The notes below the pieces were generated by a model. The model was not told the origin of the DNA. It saw nothing but the letters and a program-made list of their open reading frames with translations, and made no database searches. Positions 47,017 through 57,011 of a stretch of 64,000 nt of DNA are shown in pieces. This DNA is from Drosophila miranda (taxonomy: Eukaryota > Arthropoda > Insecta > Diptera > Drosophilidae), in contig NW_022881603.1 of assembly GCF_003369915.1 (NCBI RefSeq), positions 15,762,935-15,826,934 of the forward strand, given 5' to 3'. The translations under genes and the position numbers were made by a program. The first letter of the stretch is position 1. Every line of letters begins with the position of its first letter.

Positions 47017-49106
47017 ATGCACGCGTTTTGTGATGCGAGCCAAGCAGCATATGGCGCCTGTGTATACATGCGTTCGGAAGCTCTTGGCATTGTGCAAAGT
47101 CATCTCTTATGCTCTAAATCCAGAGTCGCGCCCTTGAAAAGTATGACTATCCCCAAGCTTGAGCTATCCGCTGCCCTCGTATTAGCCGAACTAGTGTCCA
47201 CCATAGTTAAGGGATTATCAGCTCCATGCCAAATACATTGCTGGTCGGATTCGTCCATAGCCCTTGCCTGGATTCGAGAATCACCATTGAATTTTAATAT
47301 ATTTGTTTCTAATCGAGTTCAGCGGATTCAGGAGCTCACCGCTGGAATGACTTGGCTTCACGTGCCCACAAAGTTGAATCCTGCCGACATCATATCACGT
47401 GGATCCACGCCCGCTGAACTAATGGATAGCAGCCTTTGGATCTCTGGACCACCATTCTTGCGTCTTGAGAGCTCAGAGTGGCCTGCAGGCTTGCAATTGC
47501 CGACCGATGTACCAGAACGTCGTCATGCAGCATTGGTTGTTTCAAACGAAAGGGGTGTATCGTACGATTGCAAATTTCAAAACTCATTCGGATCCATGCA
47601 GCGCGTCTTTGCTTACATATATCGATTCTACATTCTCAAGGACAAAGGCATAGCGCGGTCGAAGGGTCAACTTACCGTAATCGACATCAAAAATGGTACG
47701 CATTTGCTCATAAGGGCAATACAGCAGCAACCATTTTCGGAAGAGATAAGGGCCCTCGCCAGCAAACAGGCCCTACCCCCAAAAAGCACGATGGCCTCAC
47801 TGAATCCATTTCTGGATAGCTTTGGATTGCTGCGTGTTGGAGGCCGCCTCCAAAATGCCGAATTGGACTACGACGCGAAGCACCCGATCCTGCTTCCTAA
47901 GGGACATCCTGTCACTGTCTCTATTATTATCTTCTTTCACGAAAGGTTTCTCCACGCAGGAGCTCAAGGATTGCTCGGACTGCTTCGGCAAAAATTCTGG
48001 CCTGTTGGTGGACGCAAATATGTTGCGGGAATCATTCGCAAATGTGTTAGATGCTTTCGTTTGAAGCCAGTGCTGAGGGAACATATCATGGGAAACTTGC
48101 CTGCGGATCGCGTAAGGACTAATCCAGCATTCCACACAACGGGCGTTGATTTTTGCGGACCCTTTTATCACAAGTCGGAAGTCAGAAGCAGGCCTCCTAT
48201 CAAATGTTACATCGCTGTCTTCGTATGCTTTAGCACCAAAGCAACTCATTTGGAAGTCGTTCGGGATCTATCTACAGAATCCTTTCTGGCAGCATTAAGG
48301 CGTTTTATAAGTCTACGTCCCAAACCTCGAATCATCTGGTCAGACAACGCTACAAATTTTGTAGGAGCAAAAAATGAGCTTTTGGAGCTTCGGCAAATGT
48401 TCCTCAGCGATCCTCATACGTCGGCTGTGTCACATCTCTGCGTTTCTAGAGGAATCGACTGGAAATTCATCCCCCCTCGCTCACCTCATTTTGGGGGTTT
48501 GTGGGAGGTGGCTGTTAAAGCAGCTAAATATCATTTTCATCGCATCGTCGGGACCTACATTTTTACTCTTGATGAAATTCAGACCTTGGCTTGTGAAATC
48601 TCTGCTTTGTTAAATTCCCGTCCGCTTTATGCAATTACAGAAAGTCCCGATGATCTAGATGTGCTCACGCCAAACCACTTTCTCAATGGAGCCCCGAAAG
48701 CTGCATTCGACGAGCCAGATGTGGCGCATCTCCGGGTCAACCTACTTAGTCGATGGCAGCGGCTGTGTCAAATGAAGCAGGCGTTTTGGAGAAATGGAGC
48801 ACGGCGTATCTTTCGATTCTTCAGGAGCGGAGCAAGTTGCGGTCATCGTCTCCAAACATCAAGCTAGGAGCGCTCGTCATGATCAAGGAGGAAACGCTGC
48901 CACCATTAAGGTGGCCGCTTGGCCGCATTGAGAGCGTCATCCCAGGAAAAGATGGAACCATCAGAGTAGCCGTCATCCGCACTCAAAGAGGCCTTTTCAA
49001 GAGGGCCGTTGGAAAAATAGCGGTTCTGCCCCTTCAGGATGGATCTGTTGAAAGCCTTTGCCTTTCAACGGGGGGTGAATGTTCGGAGCAGAACCCAGCC
49101 GATTAG
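47017..49106 (+). pseudogene. BEL RNase H and integrase
   Basis: RNase H-like start HAFCDASQAAYGACVY, PKLELSAA and WSDSSIALAWI. The integrase has a zinc domain (HERFLHAGAQG...CVRC) and the catalytic core GVDFCGPF, IWSDNATNF and PPRSPHFGGLWEVAVK with its acidic residues present. A frameshift near 48785-48790 moves the C-terminal domain (WSTAYLSILQERSK; LGALVMIKEETLPPLRWPLGRI) into the frame that reaches into the 3' LTR and stops at 49104-49106. Confidence 0.85.
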
Positions 49107-49451
49107 CTGCTTGCCAAATAGCACCTAATTCTTGGCCCTCAGCCGCTTATTTTGTTTGTTACTTATGTCTATGTCACTCATTTGTTTGTTAAAGCTTTGC
49201 GCGTGCTTGCCCTGCTAAACGCTCTCTGCCAGCTCGCTCTTCGCTATCTCCGCTTTGCGTCTGCCTACCGACGTCAGCCGAGCGAAGCTGCGCTTAGCGA
49301 TCGGAGCGGCAATGTAAAGGGCAGGCAAGCCTCACTTGCAATTTGGATGTCATGCATTAAAGAACATATCGTAATTTTATTTCTGCGCCGAGTTTTATTT
49401 AATTCGAAATAATTAGTCGGCCGATTGGGGATAAAAAACATTATCTCCACA
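49080..49451 (+). repeat. BEL 3' LTR
   Basis: 372 bp, TG...CA ended, complete. It serves as the reference for the deleted 5' copy. Confidence 0.85.
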
Positions 49452-51386
49452 AATTGGAAACCAAATTTCTGGGATACATTGTTTCCCATATTATCATTAA
49501 AACAGATCCAGACAAAATCTCCACAATACAAAACTATCCAATTCCTAAAAATATCAGAGCGCTACGTAGCTTCTTAGGACTAACAGGGTATTACAGAAAA
49601 TTTGTCCGAAATTATGCCACGATTGCCAAACCATTAACAAAATATCTGAGTGGAGTAAATGGGAAAGTTTCACGAAGGGCATCCAAGAAAACATTAATAC
49701 AGCTGGATGAACCAGCAATGGGAGCATTTAATAATTTAAAGGACAGTTTAATAGCACATATTGAATTAGTACAACCAGATTACAATAAAAAATTCACATT
49801 AACCACAGATGCATCGGACATAGCAATAGGTGCAGTTTTGTCACAAGATGGGAATCCCATAACATTTATTTCTAAAACTTTAAGTTAAACCGAGCAATTA
49901 TATGCTACTAATAAAAAGGAATTATTAGCTATTGTATGGGCATTACAAAATTTGCGAAATTATTTATACGGAGTGAGTGAAATTGAAATACATACAGATC
50001 ACCAACCTTTGTCCTTTGCAATGTCGCAAAAAAATCCAAATGTTGAAATGAAACGTTGGTATTACTTCATAGAAAGTTTCACACCAAAAATCATTTATAA
50101 ACCAGGCTCAACTAACGTGGTAGCGGACGCTTTATCTCGGATTCAAATAAATCGACCAGACAGAATCAGAATCAGACATAAATACTCAGCATTCAGCAGA
50201 AAGTAGTTTTGAAAACATCATTCAAGAGACTAGCAAGCATTTAAACCAATTTAAACAGCAGCTACTATTATCGCAAGGGAGATTCACAGTTCATGAGTTA
50301 GTAAGAGTTTATGAAAATACCCGACATATTATTGAATTTGATACGGTTGACAATCTGCTAATCATTTTAAAAGAATTTATTCAGCCTAACTTAACCACAG
50401 GTATACACTGCACTTTAGAAGATTTATACCTTATCCAAAATAAGCTAAAGGAAAACTTCATAAATAAATTTCTCTTCACGAGAAAGTTCCTCCAAGATGT
50501 AGTAAATTCAGAAGATAAAGATAATTATAGAAGAAACACATTGCAGAGCCCATAGAGGACTAGACGAAAATTACAAACAAATTGGCCAAACCTACACAAT
50601 AAATTAAAAGAATATATAAAAAATTGTGAGATCTGTAACAAAAACAAATATCACAGACACCCTGTAAAAATTCCAATTGGGGAAGCTCCCATTCCAGCAA
50701 AAGAAGGAGATCAATTACACTTAGACATATACTGTGCCCAAAACCTAACATTCATAACTTGTATAGATTCTTATTCCAAATACTTGGTGGTCAAGGAAAT
50801 CCAAAGTAAATTAAACATTGAAAATAAGGTAATGGAAATTTTGCAACACTTTCCGTTAGCAACATCATTAATGACTGACAACGAACCAAGCTTTACTTCA
50901 GCACAATTTAGATCATTCATACAAAGAAGTAACTTAAATATTTATTATGCTGATCCCAGACACAGCACCTCAAATGGTCAGGTAGAAAGGGTACATTCCA
51001 CACTAACAGAAATAGCGCGGTGCATCAAGGATTAACTAAATCTAACAGATTATTCAGAAATAATAATAAGGGCGGCAATGAAATATAATCTGACGATACA
51101 TTCAATGACCAATCAAATGCCATATGACATATTGTATAACAAAATAGAGCACAAGAATAATCCAATATTACTCAAGGAAGCTCAGACCAAAATGCTTAAG
51201 CTACATAACAAAGATAGAAGAGAAAAAGAATATAAAATAGGAGAAGTAGTTTATGAGAAGAAATTCGGGGAAAGAAATAAACTTCAATCCCGATACAAAA
51301 AGCAGGTAGTTAAGGAAAATCGACCGAATAAAATTATAATCAACAATAGAAACAGAATTATACATAAAGATAACATTAAATATTAA
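49452..51386 (+). pseudogene. pol: Errantivirus RT end, RNase H and integrase
   Basis: It resumes after the BEL target site with FLGYIVS, then the RNase H-like domain TTDASDIAIGAVL and HTDHQPL. Stops at 49886-49888 and near 50204-50206 break it. The integrase zinc part (about 50540-50660) has CEICNK, and the core (about 50720-51035) has HLDIYC, MTDNEPSF and a STSNGQVERVHS block. The core ends at TAA 51033-51035 and a C-terminal part follows at 51078-51386. All domains are identifiable but not contiguous. Confidence 0.8.
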
Positions 51387-51412
51387 GGAAATGCTTTCCA
51401 TTTTTCAAGAAA

Positions 51413-52843
51413 ATGTATGCGAATATACTTATACTGACATTTGTTATATTGATGATTTCGGAAGTAATTGACTATACGCATAGTGACTATCTATTGCTCA
51501 AAGACGGCAGAGACGTTTACACTTATGAAACATACGCCGAACTTTTTCATATGACTAATTTGAGTTTTTATAGAGAGATAATTGATATAGAATCCAAATA
51601 TGTCAGCAAATCAATTAATTCAGACGATGAATGGGAAATATCAATGGACTTAAGTCTAATAAAATTAATGATTTCAGAATTAGTTCCAAAACGGAATGAA
51701 AGAGGAATTAATGAATTAGGTACCATTTGGAAATGGATAACAGGCAGCCCTGATCATGACGACTTTTTGAAAATACAAAATAAAGTAAATGAATTAACTG
51801 AAAATAATAATAAACAATTTATAATAAATTCGACATTTTTCTAAGAAATTGAATTGCTATCAAATTCATTAAAAAAATGTCATCTTCAATGAAGAAACGA
51901 TACTGAGAAAGCATCGTTTAAAATTAATAACTTTTAACCTACTAAATTTAGTTGATACCATAACCCTCTTAAAAGTAAACATTTTCAATACAAAAATTTT
52001 AAATAAAAATGAAATAGAGGACATTTATAAGCATGAAAAACAGCCTGTTGAACTGTCTGATCTACTGGACATTACAACGTTTAAAATAATTCGAAATGCA
52101 GATTTAGTAATCATTTATATAAAATATCCTCAAATTAATGATATTTGCAAGTTTTACCACAATAACAATCTCACAAAATGATGGAATGTTAGTTATAAGT
52201 GAATAAGTTTGTGAATGTAAGAAGAAATACTATTTAATATTCATTAATAATTTTAAAAGTTAAACTTTTAACAATTACGCACAAATAAATTTAGAGAAGA
52301 CCAGCTTCACCAAACTTACTTAATGGCTTTAAAGCCAACTGCACTAAAAAAAAGGGGGAAAAAAACAAAGAAATAGACATCATTCAGGATGGTGCCATAT
52401 TAGTTTCAGGCAAAAATAACGTAGACAATACTACTTTGGTAAGTTCGTATCTCCTTATATTCAACAACACAATTATAATAAATAATATAACCCACATAAA
52501 TGATAAGGGTAAAATTCTAAAATACATATCGCATCATAGATATAGCGATTTTGAATTAGTTGATTATGTACAATCGAATGATAAACAATTTTCTCTTGAT
52601 AATGTAAATATTTTAAATCCCCTTATAACATTAGGTAATACGGCCTTACCACTAACAACATTATTTTTAATCATTTTGATATTGATAATGTTATTTTACT
52701 TCGGCTATAAATTAACCAAATTTGTACTTATTAAATCAATAAGAATACCGACAGAAGAAATAGTGGAAAGCAGCATTCAAATACTATCAGAAGAAATTAG
52801 AGCTCTATCAGAACTTCAAAATGTATCGGGACGAAACATTTAG
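51413..52843 (+). pseudogene. env: Errantivirus envelope gene, degraded
   Basis: The first part (51413-51844) has an N-terminal hydrophobic signal-like segment and, near its end, a basic site followed by GINELGTIWKW, which resembles the cleavage and fusion region of insect errantivirus Env. A middle part (51845-52435) is scattered over frames with stops. The last part (52436-52843) has a membrane anchor (about residues 67-92, hydrophobic LFLIILILIMLFYFGY) and a cytoplasmic tail. The gene is non-functional. Confidence 0.75.
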
Positions 52844-52845
52844 GA

Positions 52846-53357
52846 ATGGGGGGAGTTAACGTACCCAATTCTATTGAGCTCTTATACGAGTTGTAAACAA
52901 TCTTTGGCTTTCTAAAACGAAAACAATTTCAATCTTGGGCCTCCGCCTAATTGATTTCTAAGATGTACAATCTCAATGGCTCCCGCCACAATCATAATCT
53001 TTGACACTCGCCTAAATGGAAAAACAATGTTTGTCCACACCCGGCTTCTCAAAAACAATCTCACACCCGGCTTTCTGCAGATCCTGCACTTTGGGCATTT
53101 TACAGTTCTCTCTTTGGATGGCGAAATCAATTGAGATGTTTATAGAAAAACTATTCCCGAAAGGGATCGACGATGCAAAGATCAAAAAGTTCAAGTCAGT
53201 CTTGATCCAGAAGCGACACCGAAAAGTCGAGCTAAAAACTAAGATCGCGCAAACCCTTTGTCCGGAATCCTTTGTGACCCTCAACTTAAATCTATATCTC
53301 TAAACTTAGAAGTTAAATAAAAACTTTTTAAAAAACGCAATCCGCTACCGCAGTTAA
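52846..53357 (+). repeat. Errantivirus polypurine tract and 3' LTR
   Basis: A GGGGGGAG tract is followed by AGTTAACGTACCC, a typical errantivirus LTR start. The end is placed at CAGTTAATT (about 53357). An AATAAA signal lies at about 53316-53321. There is no 5' LTR in the window to confirm the limits. Confidence 0.6.
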
Positions 53358-53434
53358 TTATTTGCACATGTGTCAAAAGCACCCTACTAGAGCCATATTT
53401 TGCTGATTAACCATTTTTTCTACACTTTTTTTTT

Positions 53435-53486
53435 ATCGATGGTGAACCGAAACGATCGATGGTCGTCTAATTTTTCAACCATCGAT
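53435..53486. promoter_or_regulatory. Cluster of three ATCGAT motifs
   Basis: ATCGAT occurs at 53435-53440, 53455-53460 and 53481-53486, the last within CCATCGATAGCG. The spacing is 20 and 26 nt. DRE/BEAF-type sites of Drosophila promoters have this core. They lie 80-130 nt upstream of the ATG of the following gene relic. Confidence 0.5.
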
Positions 53487-53565
53487 AGCGCTACTGATTT
53501 TTCCCAGCCCTAGCTGTTATTGTTTTTAATTTAATTTATTTACGATAGTAATTTAAATTAATACA

Positions 53566-54480
53566 ATGTGGTCGTCAGTGGCGGAGGAGGACATGCTGGC
53601 ACAGAGGCTTCTGCAGCCGCTGCTCGGATGGTTGCACGTACGTTGATGCTAACACACAAGCTAGAGACCATTGGCGAGATGTCCTGCAATCCTTCGTTTG
53701 GGGGAATTGGAAAGAGCCACGCTCCTGCGATGTGGCTGAAGTGCTCAACAAGCAATGTGGGCCGCGGGCACAGATCGATCGGCAACTATGCAAGACAGCT
53801 GTCCCGAAGGAACTTCCTAGCAGGCAGAACCTGGAGATCAAAACGCATTGAAGATGAGCAACACCAGCACAGACGTTGTAGCCAGCTGTTCTAGACACCA
53901 GCATCAACATTGGACTGGAGGTGAGACTGCCTGGACGAATGGGAGATGCTCCAGCAAAGCCCTAAGGCGAGGCCATAGACCTGGACAGCCCATTGATTTA
54001 TCCACAAGGAAAAACGTGTACCCTGACCTTGGACATCCTACGATCCATTAATCTAATCGAGTCTTGCCAGGAGAATCAATACAGCGACCATTTAAATGAA
54101 AAGCACATCAATTGAATCCTTACATACAGTTTATTTCATAAAATCATAAATGCCTTAGGTAATGTTGTACAAGATTGTTTAAATGTTGGTTCCGCATATC
54201 GTTTGCCACATGGTTGAAAGCTGTATTTATACTGGTGCGCTGTTTTGTAGTTTGAATGTTTGTTTCTGGTTGTACCCGCTACTCCTGTGCAAGTATGGGA
54301 CGAAATATGAGGGTATATACAAATCTTGGAGATTTGATATAGAGGTTTTTTAATCTGCTCAGATATCATACCTATACCTAAGCGTCGTAATGATGACAGC
54401 TGATTTGGAAATGCATTTAAAGAGTGAACTTGTGAGCTTGAAGTTGTGATCCTGTTCTGTTACTTGTAATAAAGATTTCA
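53566..54480 (+). pseudogene. Small unrecognised gene or gene relic
   Basis: ATG 53566 opens [20 protein letters not shown] and stops after 26 codons. Coding-like sequence then continues in the +1 frame ([30 protein letters not shown]; ending KTH at about 53850). Another stretch at about 53985-54110 reads TCTLTLDILRSINLIESC. No intron of normal length fits the frame changes, so decay or sequencing indels are likely. A poly(A) signal AATAAA lies near 54467. I cannot name the family. Confidence 0.4.
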
Positions 54481-56375
54481 GCTAAAAGTTCAGTAGCGGT
54501 TCCTGGTTGTACTTGCTTCCGTAGTCGCTTGTCTGCTATCAATGATAGGCTCAATGGTGAAAGTATATATGGATGCTATGCTGTATGCTGTATGATCTGT
54601 GATTTTGTGTATTTGGTTTTCGATTTTGATTGTGTTTCGGTTACCTTACAATTTAATGTTTTACACTTTGTATTCTGTTTACACACACAACGAAGATTGA
54701 GGGAGAAGTACAGTACATTTAATTTATTTGGTTTTATTTGCATTTGTTTTGTTTTCTTTGGTTTTTAATTGTTTAGGTTGTATTTGAAACTATTTGTTTT
54801 TTAAATTGATTAGCTATCGCATGGCATTTGTGGGTTAGGTTATTAGATGCACGCCAATCGATATCAGTTATCTGTATATTATTCAACAATCTATTACGAT
54901 TAGTTTATTAAAATATATTCACTTTCAGTTTTACTGGTACATACACATAGTTTTGTCAAAGGAAAAATCGACTTGCATATGGCAGAATTTGTAAGGAAAT
55001 GTGATCGGAACATGTCGGTGTCTATGGCTGTGTCGCGTCTCCCTCCGCTCCGGGGGTCTGGCGGGGTCCAGTCCCGCACTCTGCGGTTCGGTGTACACCC
55101 TGCTTCGAAAACTTGATCTGAATTTCCAGTATTGGCCCTCAAGAGACTTCAGATTGAGGCTCATACGCAATAATATGTTGAGTTTTGGTTTGATTTGGTT
55201 TTTTTGTTTGTTTTTTTTTTTTGTCTTTTTCATTTTATAATATCACAGATTGCTCGAGACTTATGCATTAAAAAAATAATATAAATCTGTACGTCTCGTC
55301 TTCGAAATTTTAGGCAATCTCAAACGCAAAAACACTTCGGGCATAGATTGGAAAAGGGAACAAAAACTATGGATATAGATCCCCTCGAGACATTCTTTAG
55401 GGTTTATGCCATTAGCTACTTACTATAAATATCAATTACAGAGCGGTTAAGAAATACGCCTCTCTTAAGGGACACCTCCTCTCTCACTCTCTTTGCCTCT
55501 CTGTCTCTTTGCTATATTGTGTTATGTTTGCTGTGGTCTTTGCCGTAGATGGAAGCGATTCCTCAACTGTGTATTGTGTACAAAATGATCCCAAATAATA
55601 TGAAAAGCTAAGGGCCAAAGGGTTGCATACAAAAGTTGATCAATTTCTCATCCTACTCATCCTTGCCAGATCATCTTATCCTCATTTTAGTATTTGATTT
55701 TTTATCTAAATTTCAGTTCCGTTTTTTTCCCCTACTTTGTATTCATACATTTTTCCGTTTTCTGTTTTCGGTTTTGTTCATTTTTCGTACTCTCCAAATC
55801 ACAATTATTAGCAATTTAAGAATAAATTATAGCTACTCAGTATGTTTTGTATAATTCTGCTTCTGCTTCTGTTTCTCTTTCTGCTTCTGCATCCATTTCC
55901 GTTTCCGTTCTCTTTCCTGCTCTGGTTTCTGCTTGTATGTATGTATGTATATATATATATATAAATTTATTAACAGAGGTTTAGTCTAAATTTACAACTA
56001 TCGGTAACGAGCACACACGGGAACCGGGACGGGCCGTGAACATGTTCCACACCACACAAAGACTACACTCAGAGCTCTATGCAAGTGCCTAAAAGATCTT
56101 ACAATGATAATTCTTTCAATATCGAGGATTTCACAATACATTGTGTTACATTTAATGCAGACTACTCGTAGCGTAGAGACAGACTCTTTACACATATTGC
56201 AAATGTCTTTTGCTGTGGAATTGTATTCAACTGGTTGGGGTAAACGTTAGATTGTAACACCGAGAACAAACAAATATCTGATATCTGTTATCCATTATCC
56301 ATTAACCATTATAATACATTCATTATACAATTATACATTCATTATGGGGGGAGGATTCAGATGGTTCGCTATTAC
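54481..56375. other. AT-rich intergenic or 3' flanking DNA
   Basis: There is no convincing coding region. It contains T- and TG-rich stretches, a short TTCTGC/TTTCCG pyrimidine run (55856-55930), and TGTATGTATGTATATATATATATA at about 55934-55962. It may include distal 3' UTR of the minus-strand gene to the right. Confidence 0.5.
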
Positions 56376-56427
56376 TGTGTATCTAGGGGTTTTATTCACT
56401 GGAATTCAAAATCTAATATCCTTATCC

Positions 56428-56645
56428 AGGCCTCTTCTATAGCTTCAGGAACTCGTCGAGCATCCGCTTGCGCTGCTGGTGGAGCGCCTGTTCTGAGAGC
56501 AAATACATTCCGATGTCGCCAAAGTTTTTCGTTAGTTAGTTATTCGAGTTGCTGAAGAGCTGGTGTCATAAGGCGGTGGCCTCCTCCGAGCTTTTGCTGC
56601 GGCCCAGTCCGCCCAGCGAGGGCTTGCTGTCTGCGGCATCTGCAA
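56428..56645 (-). pseudogene. Possible 3' exon or gene-end relic on minus strand
   Basis: Read on the minus strand, an acceptor TTGCAG near 56645 is followed by DAADSKPSLGGLGRSKSSEEATAL, a TGA, a few codons, a TAA, and then in the same phase GDIGMYLLSEQALHQQRKRML to a stop near 56436. The coding look on both sides of the two stops suggests an old or alternative C-terminal exon. It might belong to the Atrophin-like gene or to another gene end. Confidence 0.4.
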
Positions 56646-57011
56646 TACATCGAAGTTATAGTTGGAGAGTCTTCTTCGATGGCGGTAGGGGGACAACGAA
56701 ACCAAAGGCAAATGATAATGGTACTTTAACTTTAAACAAAAAGGATTTATTCAGGCAATCTCTAAAGGTATATACTATACTTCACATTTAAATAGGGGCA
56801 AATAATAATATTAATTAAAGATTAGGGATTAAAACATTCAGAATTGGATCTAACCAGCGTTGGCAATACATTACAAATTCTTGTATAAATAAAAAGATCT
56901 CCGACTAACAACTAAATTATCGCTTAGTTAATGTTACTGAAGGTAGATGTTAACTAGTTCCGATCCGAAGCGACTTTAAAACTTAAACCTAAGCGGAGCC
57001 GGGCGAGGGGA
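56646..57011 (-). other. Presumed 3' UTR of Atrophin-like gene
   Basis: AT-rich sequence directly downstream (minus strand) of the stop codon at 57012-57014. A possible AATAAA (TTTATT on the plus strand) lies at about 56746-56751. Confidence 0.45.

Larger units (their letters stand above)
43403..49451 (+). mobile_element. BEL/Pao LTR retrotransposon in errantivirus RT
   Basis: LTRs begin TGTTCGG and end TCTCCACA. The left LTR (43403-43485, 83 bp) is an internally deleted version of the right LTR (49080-49451, 372 bp). The element is flanked by the 5-bp duplication AATTG (43398-43402 and 49452-49456). TTTGGTGACCCCGACGTG after the left LTR is the primer-site region. The gag N-terminus is missing. 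Protein order gag tail, protease, RT, RNase H, integrase is that of BEL/Pao. A DINE-1-like element is inserted at 45140-46245. Confidence 0.85.
23920..53357 (+). mobile_element. Errantivirus-type LTR element (17.6/297-like), broken, host of nested insertions
   Basis: This is the outer element of the nest. Seen in order: the C-terminal part of gag, an aspartic protease, reverse transcriptase, RNase H, integrase, a degraded envelope frame with a hydrophobic anchor, a G-rich polypurine tract and a 3' LTR-like end. The 5' LTR and most of gag are missing. It is interrupted at 24408/41744 by an I-like element and at 43402/49452 by a BEL element. Multiple stops and frameshifts make it non-functional. 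The family assignment rests on the gag C-terminus, the RT motif YMDD, the env layout and the AGTTAA start of the LTR. Confidence 0.85.

Noticed and set aside
53016..53303. 95-residue plus-strand frame in the errantivirus 3' end
   Set aside because: It lies inside the presumed LTR, starts without context and matches no env or accessory layout.
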